Shown: positions 10,406-20,823 of the stretch, one piece after another
Numbering within the stretch: position 1 is the first letter of the stretch
Layout: the number at the start of each line of letters is the position of its first letter
Assembly (NCBI GenBank): GCA_947650285.1
Contig: CANTFL010001211.1
Span: forward strand, 124,001-188,000
From: Hyaloperonospora brassicae
Lineage: Eukaryota > Oomycota > Peronosporomycetes > Peronosporales > Peronosporaceae
Reading direction: 5' to 3'
Length of the DNA: 64,000 bases
Translations under genes and position numbers: made by a program
The notes under the pieces: model-generated
What the model was told of the DNA's origin: nothing
Seen by the model: the letters and a program-made list of their open reading frames with translations, nothing else
Database searches by the model: none

Positions 10406-11764
10406 ATGCCGGACGCGCTGCTCGGCACCAGCAGCCACCGCTGCCTCCCGTCGTCGGCCACCGCCGCCTCCAAGCGCAGCAAACTCGAGCGCAAGAAGGC
10501 GCGTCTGAACCGCCGCCAACTCGCCGCCGCCGCCGAGCAGACCGCGCGCGCCGCCGAAGCCGAAGCCGCGCGGATCGCCGCCGTCCGCTGCAGTCGCCTG
10601 CGCCGGCTCCCGCCCTGGCTGCCCGCGCTGCCGTCGACCAACGAGCGCGACGCAGCGGTCCTCCGACGCCTCAACGACGCGGCACTGCCGCTGGAGCTCC
10701 GTCTCGGCGACGAGATGCTGCGCTACTGCGTCTACACCGAGCACGTGGTGGCCGCCGCGCGGCGGTCGATTGACGCGGCCATTGCGCACATTGCCGACGG
10801 CGTGCGCGCGCTGTGGCCGCACGCGTCGGTCGCGTGCTTTGGCTCGTACTACACCGACCTGTGGCTGCCGTCGAGCGACGTGGACGTGGTGGTCATGGGG
10901 CTGTCGAACGCTGCGGACCGCGACGTGCCCACGCAGTTTGTGCCGGACGGCGTGCGCGAGCTCGAGCGCCTGGCGACCCAACTGCGGCCGCAGAAGACGT
11001 GGGTCCAGCGGGTCGACGTCGTCCGCGGCGCCAAAGTGCCCGTGGCCAAGCTGAGCCTGCGGCGCGGGAGTCCGCGCGACGGCGAGACGCTCGTGTCGCT
11101 GCGGGTCGACATCTCGATCGAGAACGTCCAGACGTGTTACGGCATGGAAGCGAGCAAGCTGGTGCGGCAGTACGTGCACGAGCTGCCGCGCTTGAAGCCG
11201 CTGCTCATGGTCTTGCGGCAGATGCTGCGCGAGAAGGCTCTCAACAGCGCGTTCACGGGCGGCTTGAGCTCGTACGCGGTGGCGCTGCTGGCGGTGTTTC
11301 TGGTCGAGGCGTCGGACAGTGACGACGGAGGCGACTCGGGGCGGACGCGACGGGGACCGAGCGAGACGCTGCGGGAACGAGAAGCACAGGAGCTCGGCCA
11401 CCTCTTGCTCGGGTTCCTCGAGTACTACGGCACGGCGTTCGACTACTACTCGACGGGGCTGTCGCTCAAGCCCGAGGCGTTTGGCGCGTACCCGCTGGCT
11501 GCGAACTTGTCGATCGCGAATGGTTTGCCCCTCATGCCGCAGCTCATTATTGACGACCCCGTGTACAAGAACGGACAGCACAATGCAGCCGCCGGCGCGT
11601 TTGCGCTCGCGCGTGTCGTGGCGGCGTTCGAGAATTGCTACTTTGCGCTGCGGTATCATCGCCCGACGCAGTTTACGCCAACGCCGCTGTGTCAGCTGCT
11701 GCACTGGTCGGGCCACACTGTAAATAACCCTTCAGTCGCTGCGTACTCCACGTCGAAGGAGTAG
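10406..11764 (+). CDS. non-canonical poly(A) polymerase, TRF4/PAPD5 type
   Basis: A 452-residue intronless protein of the DNA polymerase beta-like nucleotidyltransferase superfamily. The signature GSYYTDLWLPSSDVD (residues 146-160) supplies two catalytic aspartates (D158, D160), and LRVDIS gives the third (D235). The central domain ends with DDPV (383-386), and LLLGFLEYYGTAFDYYSTG (334-352) is the PAP-associated motif of TRF4/5 enzymes. The N-terminal 90 residues are basic and Ala-rich and probably disordered. The family adds short A-tails to nuclear RNAs for exosome decay (TRAMP) or mixed tails to mRNA. No RNA-recognition motif is present, as in other TRF4 enzymes. It converges with the P5A ATPase gene 298 bp downstream. 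The ATG at 10406 is the first in frame, and an initiator-like motif lies upstream. Confident in family; nuclear versus cytoplasmic role is not decided by the sequence. Confidence 0.9.
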   Translation: MPDALLGTSSHRCLPSSATAASKRSKLERKKARLNRRQLAAAAEQTARAAEAEAARIAAVRCSRLRRLPPWLPALPSTNERDAAVLRRLNDAALPLELRLGDEMLRYCVYTEHVVAAARRSIDAAIAHIADGVRALWPHASVACFGSYYTDLWLPSSDVDVVVMGLSNAADRDVPTQFVPDGVRELERLATQLRPQKTWVQRVDVVRGAKVPVAKLSLRRGSPRDGETLVSLRVDISIENVQTCYGMEASKLVRQYVHELPRLKPLLMVLRQMLREKALNSAFTGGLSSYAVALLAVFLVEASDSDDGGDSGRTRRGPSETLREREAQELGHLLLGFLEYYGTAFDYYSTGLSLKPEAFGAYPLAANLSIANGLPLMPQLIIDDPVYKNGQHNAAAGAFALARVVAAFENCYFALRYHRPTQFTPTPLCQLLHWSGHTVNNPSVAAYSTSKE

Positions 11765-12062
11765 CGCGGGAGCATTGCGGTTGATGCTGACACAAGTCGA
11801 CAAGAGGGACCAGCGATGATGTGGAAGGAGACTGAGTGGACCAGTTGCAGTTTTGCAACACCAACAGTCCTGTCCATCTCGTGCAGCAGCGGGAACAACT
11901 ACCAGTAGTACGTAGCTATCTATAGGCAATAGAGACAAAGATCAACAGTCAGTGCAGAGCAGCAGCAGCATCGTATGTCATCATCACCACACGTCCATTT
12001 CCAACTGCTTTCACTGAAGGTGCACGCGAAAGCTGGCGCACGTCACGTGGGCCAACAGCGCT

Positions 12063-15000
12063 CTAGCTACTGATCTCTTCGGTATCGACCACCGTCCGCT
12101 GTTCTTCCAGAAGCTGCTGCTGACGCTCAATCTCTTCGTAATCAATGTTCGCCAGGATGTAAATGATGAGCAGCGAGACGACCGTCATCTTGACGAGCTG
12201 ACGCACGTCCTTGAGCGTGAGCGCGCGCATTGACGCGAGGAAGATCTTGGGCGCAAACACCAGCAAGCACAGCTGGTCCCAGACAAACGCACCCAGCACT
12301 TCGAGAGTGAGCAGTCCAGTGAGAATGCGCGTGAAGCGCGGGTCCGGCATGGGCACGATCTGCAGCACCTTGTTAAACAGCGGCATGCGCTCCGTGCACA
12401 GCAAAAACACGCCGACGATACTGATGCCGAGCGAGTACAAGAGACCTGGGTTCTCCGTCATGGGTTTCATAAATGGCCGACCCTTGTAATTCACAGCGCA
12501 CACACTCACCGTCTGCACGCCGTTGATGAGGAAGATGACCGTGCTCAGCACATTCGGCTGAAACTCACCAGGCTTCGAGTGCGTCGTGTCGCCTTCGGGC
12601 GTGTACTCTTTGGCGAGGTTCGTGAGGTAGATCATGCAGCCAAGATGAAGCGCGAACTGGCCGGCAAGACTTGAAAAGAGCGCCGGGTGGAAGATCGACG
12701 TCAGCGGGCGCACAGGCGACAAGTTGTCCAGCGGCGTCGCGCGACTCAACGTGACACTGGCCACCGTAGAAATCATGCCCAGTGCCATCATCTGTGAGTT
12801 CGCCCACTTGACCTTGTCGAGGTACAGCACCGATAGCGAGTACGAGCTGATAAGGCAGTTCACGGCCAGGATCTGGTACATTTGCATAGTCGTTACGAGT
12901 GCGCAACGACCCTGGCGAATAATGTCAACGCAGCCCTTGATCGAAGGAGCGCGAGACGTGAACGGGGAAGCAATCGACGCGTCGCCAAGTTTCACCATCG
13001 GCACCTCACCATCATCAAAGTCGTCCATATACTGCGCCATAGCAGCGTTGTTTGCAAAATTTGCAAACCCCTTGGAGCCCGTGCGTTCCAGCTGCAGCTT
13101 CTTCTTTTCTTCGGCTTCACGCTTGGCAAATGCCGCGATTGCCTTCATCCGTGCAAACGACTCACCACGGGCCTGGCGCGCGCGCACGTCAGCCTCCAGC
13201 AGTTCCTGCTTTCTCTTCATCTCCTCTCTTTGCTCCTCCTTACTAAGAACCTTTAGCTTCGGATTTTTGCTCACCATAGCCTGCTGCTTTTTCTTGATAG
13301 CCTCCATTGTCTTCTTTTTCTGCTCGCTGAGAATCAGCTCGACATAGTCTTGCTTTACCTTGCACTGCGACGCGTTCACATTTTGCTGAACTAGTCGCTT
13401 CTTCAGCGCCGACACATGCAGCTTCATCAGATCTTCGCGCGTACTCACAGTGGCGACGTTACCTTTCTGGTACTTTGCCAGACCAGTCACGCTCTTGTCA
13501 GCATTCGCCGATCCGAATCCGCCAAGCAGAGCCACACCAATATGCGCCTGCTTTAACGCCCCCACATCGTTGCCACCGTCACCGCACATGAGAGTATGGT
13601 GGCCGTGCGTCTTCAGCAACGTCAGCACCTTCTCTTTCAGTTCAGGCGTCATCCGAGCATACACACGAATGTGGCTCAGGTTCTTCCAGATCATATCATC
13701 GACCTCGCCTGCAGCAATGAGCGTCTTGCCGTTCACACACAAATCGTACTTCTTGACCAGAACCTGAACATCTCCACTCTTATACGGCGCTATAACTGAG
13801 TCATCGGCAGCACTCGTCCACTTGAGAGGGTCGCTAGACGACGAGCTCTCGCTCAGAATAAGCGCAGGTCGAGTGATTATGCCCACTTCCTTCGACACGT
13901 GAACAGCCGTCAGTGTTGCGTCGCCAGTGATCATCGAAACCGAGTGCGAGCTTTCTTTTAGCACCTTCAAAATGCTGCCACTGTCCTTGCGGACCAAACA
14001 CTGGAACACGGCAAAACCGGCAAAACGTAAATCACTCTCGGCCCACGCGCGCGATTGTTGGGCAACCTCCATCTCAGACGGACGCCCGCTGATGTCCTTG
14101 TAAGCGAGAGCGAGCACACGCATTCCACGGCGGGCAAGACTTTGATAAGTCGGCCAGTACCATTCCGGTATGCACTCAGAGCGCACCAACTTTGCGACCG
14201 CCTCAGGACTCCCCTTTACAAGCGAGCGCACATGCACACCCTTTTCACCCGAATTCACCTTAGCAACAACGCTCATTCGTTGCAGCTTCGATGCAAAGTG
14301 GTTGCGGTGCATGATTTGCACGGAAACCTCCTTCTGGTTGATCCCGTGACCCCAGCGACGCTCACTCGCACGCTCCATATCTTTCTTTGCCTGGCACTGA
14401 CGAGTGACCGCATCGTACGAAAAGTCAATGGCCCGGATAGAAGCCTCTTCCACCGGATCACCAACCATCTTGCCGTCTATCTGAACCAGCGACTGACAGC
14501 CAGCAAGCACTAACGTAGCGTCCAGGTTGGCCGCAATCATCGGCACGTGACCAAGCACCTTTTCTTTCGAGACGGCAGAACTAGGTGTGGTAGCATCTTC
14601 GCAAACGACGCCGACCGCTGTCAGTTGGTCAGTAGTAAGAGTGCCTGTTTTGTCAAACAAGCAAATGTCCACTTTGCCGGCTAGCGAGATTCGGAAAGGC
14701 TCGGTACAAAAAATTGACAGCTTCACCAGATTCAGCAAAGCCGAATTCACCGCCATGGCTGTCTGCATAGGTAGCTCAGCCGGAATGACGCTGGTGATAA
14801 TAAGCACACACCGCAGCAGCAGCTCGAACGTAATCTTGCCCTTCTGCGCAATACCGTGGCGAAGCACGTACCCCGAAGAGAGCAGGGCGAAGATCAAAAG
14901 CAAAAGCGCGAGGCCGTAGGCATCCCACGAGCTTCCTGTAACCTTGCCACTTGAGAACTCGATCATGCGTACCAGCTTGCCCTGCGAAGAGCTAAATCCC

Positions 15001-16385
15001 GTGCGCAACACATATGCAGTACAGCCTTTGTCGGGTGCGTGGGGGATGCGCTGACTCATGGCCCCGGGCTGCCCTTCGCTGGAGGTGCCTGCCTGCATCA
15101 CAGTAGTACCACCGAACAACACGTGCACCTTGTGGCCGGACTTCATGTCAAGCTGCTCAGCGAGATCCTCAGAACTCATCTTTGTGCCGATAGCCTCTTT
15201 CATCTGTGGCACGCTCTCGCCCGTCAAAGTGGCTTCGTTGAGAACCGCCGATCCATCCAGCAGCAAGCAATCACAAGGCACCATGTTGTCATGATCCCCA
15301 TCCGTCTCACGTTTGACCGAAATAACATCGCCGGGCACCAGCAAATCCGAGTTCAACTTCTTCCAGGTCTTTTCACGGTACACGTACACCTCGCGCGTCT
15401 TGTTACCCATACCGCGTAGCGTCTGCAAGTTTTTCAAACGACTCATGACCGTAACGCCTTCGAACATGAGAATCATGCCCAGCGTGAACAGCGAGTACTG
15501 CCAGTACTCGTCAAGCATGTAGAGGCAGACGCTAAAGATCTGAAAAACGGTAAGCGGCTCTATCAGCTGCTGCTTGAACATGTCGACAAAGTTTGGCTGC
15601 GGAATGCTGAACTCGTTTTTCCCATACAAATCCAGCTGCATCTCGGCCTCCCGCTCCGAATTGAGACCACCCGAATCCAGATAAAACTTCACCGGTTCAG
15701 TGGTAGGAGCCTTTACTTTTCGAAAGAGCACGGCACCCTTGCCGCCTGCTTCTTCTTCTGCAACGTACTTGTGCTTCTGAAAGAGAAAGTGCGGGCGTCC
15801 TGCCAACGTACCGTCCGCATGCATGGGCCGCGTGATCTCAATAATGCTACTCTTGCCCTTGAAGGAGCGTGGCACTACCATCACATACGTCGCATCCTCG
15901 AAACGGGTCACGGGTGCGTACTTGATCCAAGCCTTTACACGCACCGACCAAATCTGGAACAGCACCAGAAGGCCGTGGGCCATGATCGTTCCTAAAAGAT
16001 ACAGCAACGGCACCACACCAGGCAAAAAAGGGTTCGGCAGTGGCGGACCGTCTTCGTCGGGCTCTGTATACTTGGCGGTAAACTCAGCCGCGCCGTCGCG
16101 CACAGCTCCCTGAGCCAGCATAGCAGCAGCAAGGCCGCCGTCGCCTCCCGTCATAGTGACGCCACCTCCAGTCCCGAGCTCCGGTCGCTCTCGTTCCTTC
16201 ATCGCTTGAGCGTACGGCTCACCGACCGTGAGGTAGCAGTGGTAGAGCGAGAACGCGTAGAGCACAGCAAAGAACAGGTGCTCAGGTCCGTAGCCGAACT
16301 GGACAACGCTCGTGCGGCGTTTGTGCAGCGACAGCGATCGAATGGCGCGCCCCGTCCAGCGCGGAGGCGCATCGGGTTTCCCCAT
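12063..16385 (-). CDS. P5A-type ATPase (Spf1/ATP13A1-like)
   Basis: A 1440-residue intronless P-type ATPase. Visible motifs are the actuator loop TGES (388-391), the P5A signature PAELPM in the fourth membrane helix (535-540), the phosphorylation site DKTGTLT (578-584) and the hinge CGDGGND (934-940). P5A pumps of the ER membrane extract mis-inserted or mistargeted transmembrane helices. The two N-terminal hydrophobic hairpins before the A domain (about 35-55 and 122-145) are the extra P5 helices. A long Lys/Glu-rich helix region (about 985-1105) follows the P domain, in the area where Spf1 carries its arm insertion, and here it is large. This makes the protein about 230 residues longer than yeast and human relatives. 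Six C-terminal membrane helices follow, and the tail is acidic. The ATG at 16385 starts MGKPDAPPRW. Family assignment is firm. Confidence 0.95.
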   Translation of the reverse strand: MGKPDAPPRWTGRAIRSLSLHKRRTSVVQFGYGPEHLFFAVLYAFSLYHCYLTVGEPYAQAMKERERPELGTGGGVTMTGGDGGLAAAMLAQGAVRDGAAEFTAKYTEPDEDGPPLPNPFLPGVVPLLYLLGTIMAHGLLVLFQIWSVRVKAWIKYAPVTRFEDATYVMVVPRSFKGKSSIIEITRPMHADGTLAGRPHFLFQKHKYVAEEEAGGKGAVLFRKVKAPTTEPVKFYLDSGGLNSEREAEMQLDLYGKNEFSIPQPNFVDMFKQQLIEPLTVFQIFSVCLYMLDEYWQYSLFTLGMILMFEGVTVMSRLKNLQTLRGMGNKTREVYVYREKTWKKLNSDLLVPGDVISVKRETDGDHDNMVPCDCLLLDGSAVLNEATLTGESVPQMKEAIGTKMSSEDLAEQLDMKSGHKVHVLFGGTTVMQAGTSSEGQPGAMSQRIPHAPDKGCTAYVLRTGFSSSQGKLVRMIEFSSGKVTGSSWDAYGLALLLLIFALLSSGYVLRHGIAQKGKITFELLLRCVLIITSVIPAELPMQTAMAVNSALLNLVKLSIFCTEPFRISLAGKVDICLFDKTGTLTTDQLTAVGVVCEDATTPSSAVSKEKVLGHVPMIAANLDATLVLAGCQSLVQIDGKMVGDPVEEASIRAIDFSYDAVTRQCQAKKDMERASERRWGHGINQKEVSVQIMHRNHFASKLQRMSVVAKVNSGEKGVHVRSLVKGSPEAVAKLVRSECIPEWYWPTYQSLARRGMRVLALAYKDISGRPSEMEVAQQSRAWAESDLRFAGFAVFQCLVRKDSGSILKVLKESSHSVSMITGDATLTAVHVSKEVGIITRPALILSESSSSSDPLKWTSAADDSVIAPYKSGDVQVLVKKYDLCVNGKTLIAAGEVDDMIWKNLSHIRVYARMTPELKEKVLTLLKTHGHHTLMCGDGGNDVGALKQAHIGVALLGGFGSANADKSVTGLAKYQKGNVATVSTREDLMKLHVSALKKRLVQQNVNASQCKVKQDYVELILSEQKKKTMEAIKKKQQAMVSKNPKLKVLSKEEQREEMKRKQELLEADVRARQARGESFARMKAIAAFAKREAEEKKKLQLERTGSKGFANFANNAAMAQYMDDFDDGEVPMVKLGDASIASPFTSRAPSIKGCVDIIRQGRCALVTTMQMYQILAVNCLISSYSLSVLYLDKVKWANSQMMALGMISTVASVTLSRATPLDNLSPVRPLTSIFHPALFSSLAGQFALHLGCMIYLTNLAKEYTPEGDTTHSKPGEFQPNVLSTVIFLINGVQTVSVCAVNYKGRPFMKPMTENPGLLYSLGISIVGVFLLCTERMPLFNKVLQIVPMPDPRFTRILTGLLTLEVLGAFVWDQLCLLVFAPKIFLASMRALTLKDVRQLVKMTVVSLLIIYILANIDYEEIERQQQLLEEQRTVVDTEEISS

Positions 16386-17398
16386 GATAGTTGTCCTCTA
16401 CGTATGCTGCAGTAGAAACACACACAAAGACGTACAGACAGACACACAAAGATCGACAGACAGACACATAGAGACACAGACAGACACGGACATGACGACA
16501 TGTGTGAGACACCAACGAACAGGTAGCGACGAGTGGACGTCTTGCGCGCGACGCACCGGACGAGTGTCGAGTGGGGAAATGCGGTCTTCGCGCACTTATA
16601 CGGGCGACACAATCGTGTGGCTGACACGAATGGTGCGGTCAATCACGACGGGCAGATGGACTGTGGCTTCAGTGTTTTTTTTTCGCCAATCGGAGACGGA
16701 GTGGATCTGGAATCAGATCGAGGGCGGTACGATGTTTGCAGCACGGGGTGTTGTAAAAGCGCTTTTATGTTGTTCACACACAGCGGCGATGAAATGCTTG
16801 AAGTAGCGACTGTCTTTGGTAATCGAGCAGTGAATCGGATTGCACCACAGTTTGTATTTGGAACTGATGGATACGACTGCGACCTGTGGACGTTCAAGTT
16901 GGTTTGAGCGAGTAAAAGGTGCTCAGACGTCACACGACTGCTGCTGTTCTTTTCCAATTTGTTAGCAACCCCGCGTTGTGAACCGCTTCGGTGGGTGTGT
17001 CACATCGTCAGCCATAAGATCTTTTCGCACCTTGAGCAAGTCTCGTCAGCATCGAGCGACACTGCAGCGTTCGATGACTGGAGGTTGTTGCAAAACATCA
17101 GGCGACATTTAACACACTCATTCACTACCTGCGCTTTGGTATACCGCCGTGTCAATGTCGTGCGAAGAGGACGGGCCACACTTTCATTTCGCACCTATCG
17201 TTCGAGCAATGCTTCGTTCTTCTTGAAGCCATCCTGTACCAGACTTGGCCTAGCAAGCCAGCGGCAACGCCTGGTAGAACAAGCCCTACTTGGAATTGAC
17301 GAAATATCTTAACATGGTACACTAAAACTACGACACATGGCCAGAGAGACTGCGGGCGACCACACTTATTCGCAACGCCCAACGTGCCAGTGGGTCGA
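16386..17398. other. intergenic, P5A ATPase promoter side; no gene supported
   Basis: About 1 kb between the P5A ATPase start codon and the stop codon of the PDZ/TLDc gene. Just upstream of the ATPase (16425-16500) is a GACA/CACA-rich microsatellite. At 16576-16581 the minus strand reads CATTTC, a possible initiator 190 bp from the ATG. Short open frames here overlap on both strands and have no recognisable domain, so I do not call genes. Confidence 0.5.
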
Positions 17399-19321
17399 TT
17401 ACACATTGAGTCCGTGGAAACTCCACACTTCGACGGTCTCGCACCGAAACGTTTGGTAGTCGACAAGTGGCGGGGAGTCGAACGTAGAACAGGCGTGCGT
17501 GAAGCCGCGCCGGTCATCGAGCTGCAAACATAGCGCGATCCCCTTGCTGCCCCCGCCCACGAATATCGAGTCGCGATGTGTGTACATGAACGAGCTGTCG
17601 ATCCCCGACCATGGGTGCACGCGCATACGGGGGCTCAGCGAAACGACAAACGTTCGTCCGTTGCCGAAGAACCTCTTTGACCGCCTCCACGACGCTGAAC
17701 AAAAGGCGCCAAAGATGTTTTCGTGCTCATCCTGTACCACAACGATCGTCGGACCCTTGCTCTCGAGTCTCGAGAAGAAACTCAAGAAGCTCCAGCCATG
17801 CACTTGCGTGGTATAGATCAGCTCCATCTGGTTGCATGTGAGATACTTCGGCAGGCTTTTCCACAGAAATTGCATGTGCTTTTCTGTGAGAAACGCAGAC
17901 CGGTGGCCTGCCAAAGGCCGACCTTCCACGGGGTTGCCGCTACCAGCCCACAGCTTGAACCGATCCAGCGCTCCAATCTTCGCTGCAAAGGCTCTGAACT
18001 CTTTTGCACGCTCGTTGTTCGCGTTGTCAGCGGCAGACGACGTTTTCGACAAGAGATTATCGGTAGGTTCTGGTTCAACGAAACTTTGCGACACGAGAAG
18101 AGCAGGCTGACACCTCTTTCTCGCGCTCGATACCGACGTCTTCTTCTTGTACTCAGCTGACGGAGGGAACATGGAGCTCGCGACGGACTGCGACGACATA
18201 TCCTTTTTCGTGCTGTGGCATTTGGCCAAGTACTTTCGATACGTCACAGGACGGCGGAAGCGTAGCGTGACAGGAGCTTGCAACTCTGCAATGGCATCGA
18301 TAACGTCGTCGGGCGCTAGACGCGATATCGATGAGTAGCCATTGATTGCCATGACCACATCACCCACTTGCACCGTTGGCGCGTGCTGCTCGGGGTCGTA
18401 CACTTCCACCGTCCCGTACAGCCTTGTCGACGGTGCTAACATCAAATGCAGCGGTGTCTTGTCAAACGTCACGTCGAACTCTCCTACCTCCGACACATCG
18501 GCTCCCGCGATGCCTTTTCCTTCAGCGTCCACGCCACTCACGATCACGGCACTCTCAGACCCCCGGAAGGACATGGCGTCACCTGCTTCGCCAACCGATA
18601 ACGCTCGATGACTATGACTTGCGTCCGAGTCGTTCTTCACCAACAGCGTTCGCGCCAGATTCCGTGACGGCTCTTTCTTGGTTAGCTCGGCATTATATGC
18701 CAAGTCATGCTCCAACGACCGTTGCCATTGCTTGGCCGAAGCTCTCGCTACGACTTTGGTCGAATAACAATGCAGAGAGTAGTCCATCGACGACGGGTAC
18801 ATGGCCGTGGACATCACCCGCGAATCGTGTGCGCCAAACACGTCCGGATCCCGAAACGTCATGACAATAGGACACGAGCACTGCCGCAAGTACGCCGCCA
18901 AGTCCGCACGCGGTAGCTGCGCCTTCTCACAGCTAAAGTTGATCGCAATCAGCACATGCCCCTTGGCAATTGCTTCTCCGTCCCGACCGCGTCGGTCGTT
19001 CTCTCTCGACAGCGACGTACGGGCGTCGCCCTCTTCGTCCTCCTCCGTCTCCTGCACCGAACTCACCTCCCACGAGCCATAGAGCTGAGAACTCGGCACG
19101 AGCCCTACGCCCAGTGGCTTGCGGTGGAAACACACATTGTACTCGCCTTCGAGGCGCTTGGCCACGTACGGAGCCGCGCTCGTCTCGCTCTTGTTCACGC
19201 ACCTGCTACTGCTGCAGCGTCGGTCAGCGTTGGTGGTGCGAAGCTTTGTGTGCCTCGGCGCTGACGGTACCGGGCGCGGGTCCTCGAACATCGCACGCAC
19301 GAGGCCGCGCATGTTCACCAT
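17399..19321 (-). CDS. two PDZ-like modules plus TLDc domain protein
   Basis: The first ATG in frame is at 19321, giving 640 residues; the open frame extends 18 bp further upstream only to a GTG. Two modules have the same plan, a PL..x.L.PS..LYG..EV core followed by a VGDVVMAING or KGHVLIAIN loop and a VTLRFRRP or VMTFRDP strand (about residues 55-155 and 275-355). They resemble PDZ domains, although the carboxylate-binding loop is not classical. The C-terminal 180 residues form a TLDc domain, with motifs YLTCNQMELIYTTQVHGWSF, GAFCSASW and a closing FHGLNV. TLDc proteins bind or regulate the V-ATPase and act in oxidative-stress resistance; PDZ-like modules would bring membrane or partner binding. 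The region between is Ser-rich. No intron is needed. The combination looks unusual to me. Confidence 0.78.
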   Translation of the reverse strand: MVNMRGLVRAMFEDPRPVPSAPRHTKLRTTNADRRCSSSRCVNKSETSAAPYVAKRLEGEYNVCFHRKPLGVGLVPSSQLYGSWEVSSVQETEEDEEGDARTSLSRENDRRGRDGEAIAKGHVLIAINFSCEKAQLPRADLAAYLRQCSCPIVMTFRDPDVFGAHDSRVMSTAMYPSSMDYSLHCYSTKVVARASAKQWQRSLEHDLAYNAELTKKEPSRNLARTLLVKNDSDASHSHRALSVGEAGDAMSFRGSESAVIVSGVDAEGKGIAGADVSEVGEFDVTFDKTPLHLMLAPSTRLYGTVEVYDPEQHAPTVQVGDVVMAINGYSSISRLAPDDVIDAIAELQAPVTLRFRRPVTYRKYLAKCHSTKKDMSSQSVASSMFPPSAEYKKKTSVSSARKRCQPALLVSQSFVEPEPTDNLLSKTSSAADNANNERAKEFRAFAAKIGALDRFKLWAGSGNPVEGRPLAGHRSAFLTEKHMQFLWKSLPKYLTCNQMELIYTTQVHGWSFLSFFSRLESKGPTIVVVQDEHENIFGAFCSASWRRSKRFFGNGRTFVVSLSPRMRVHPWSGIDSSFMYTHRDSIFVGGGSKGIALCLQLDDRRGFTHACSTFDSPPLVDYQTFRCETVEVWSFHGLNV

Positions 19322-20778
19322 TGCGTTGGGGCGGTGCACTACCGGCTACGAGATGCACCGCGACGGGGTACGCGTCTTCTCCTGTGACAGCTCTGTGGTC
19401 GCTGGGGCAAAAGATAAAGTGACGACCGAAAAACTGATTATTCGTATCGTTTTTGCGATTATTATTGTTGATGTTGGCTTTTTGTGGGGAGATGGGGGGG
19501 GGGGTCTGGTCGACGAGCACACGCACGACATTCCTGTGTGGGGGTTCGTCCGTTACTCACTCGCGTGTGCAACGTTACCGCGTGTTGGTCACTTTGATTC
19601 GCGCGCTGATGAGGTTCGTGACAAAGTTGCACCACTGGTGTCGTTCGACTCGTTTGAGCAAAAGTAAACGTGGACATGTCGAGAAAGTTGGACTACGCAC
19701 ACGTGTTGTGCGCATACAAAAAGCAAGGGAACAGCCACAAGTGGGTCGGTCGACAAAAGAGGACGACGACGATTGTCAATGTTTGGAAAGCGCGAAGGCG
19801 ATACACGTCAGCGAGACATGAAGGTGGACGAAGAGAAGCGGACTTTGGCTCAACACGTCCACGAGAAACGTCACGTTCGACCTCGTCACTTTTCTCAGGT
19901 TTTGCTGTTGCCAAAAGCGAAACACCGCACCTCTCTTGGAAGTTCCTGCTCGCCCATCCGTCGGCCAACGCCTTCTGACACCCAGCACTCTCTCGCTCTC
20001 TCTTTGTCTTTCTTTCTCTCGTAGTGCTGCTACATTTTTCTTGCGACGTTTTCCGATATGCAGCCGTTTCTTCGGAGACGCATTGCATCAACGCTTTCCG
20101 CGACCCACCACTTTATCTGAGTCACCTTCCCGTCTTCCAATACCCAGCACTTTCCTAAATATGGGAGCTGCTGTCTCAGTGTCTGGATGCGTCTTGGCAA
20201 CGGTTTCTACCCAGCACCACCACCGATCGAGGCTTCACCGTCTCGTGTAGCGTCTTTTGGCGTGCATTTCAAACGGCAGAGCAACTTTCATGGAAGTGTT
20301 CCGACAAAAGCCGGTGACCATTTTACCATTGTAAAGATGCCGTCAAGCGCATGACGCAGGGGCACTTGTTCTTGCAAAGCCAGGCGTCGGTATCTACACG
20401 ACACGTTCAGTTTCCACGTGCGGTGGTGAAGCACAGATCCGAGCTGCATTGATGTACGAAGTGGATATCCGTGCAGTCCGAATCACAGAGCTACTTCCAG
20501 CCCATGATCTGCGTGCACACATTCTGACTAAACTAGCTGCGTTTCGAGATTACCGGGCTAGCTGTACCGAGCTGCAATGCCATGTCACGACAATCTCCAT
20601 GATCACGGCATATCGCAGTGCTTGCGGTGCTCTAAACGGATTGCTGGCTCGGCAACCGACGCCTCTTTTGCGCAGAGCGTCTGTGCTCTCTTATCGATCC
20701 AAAGAAGTTGGGTCGGCCGACTCCCTGTGCTCCAGTAGCATTGTGTGTGTCCCTGTACTCGTTGAACGAGTGAGTTTG

Positions 20779-20823
20779 CGTCGATGCAAAGTCTTCTAGC
20801 ATCAAGCAGACTTTGCATCGACG
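20779..20823. repeat. hairpin, 16-bp perfect arms, 13-nt loop
   Basis: CGTCGATGCAAAGTCT at 20779-20794 is the exact reverse complement of 20808-20823. It is isolated in intergenic DNA with no U-tract, so it does not look like a bacterial-type terminator. It may be a remnant of a foldback element. Confidence 0.8.

Noticed and set aside
10172..11716. Minus-strand open frame of 514 codons across the poly(A) polymerase gene
   Set aside because: It is a codon-bias shadow of a clearly functional gene, very Arg/Gln/His-rich, with no ATG in a good context and no domain.
16533..16907. Plus-strand frame of 124 codons upstream of the P5A ATPase gene
   Set aside because: No domain, no supportive start context, and equally long frames exist on the other strand at the same place.
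20449..20799. Plus-strand frame of 116 codons in the large intergenic region
   Set aside because: It includes one arm of the 16-bp hairpin, has no domain or codon pattern like neighbouring genes, and no promoter motif.
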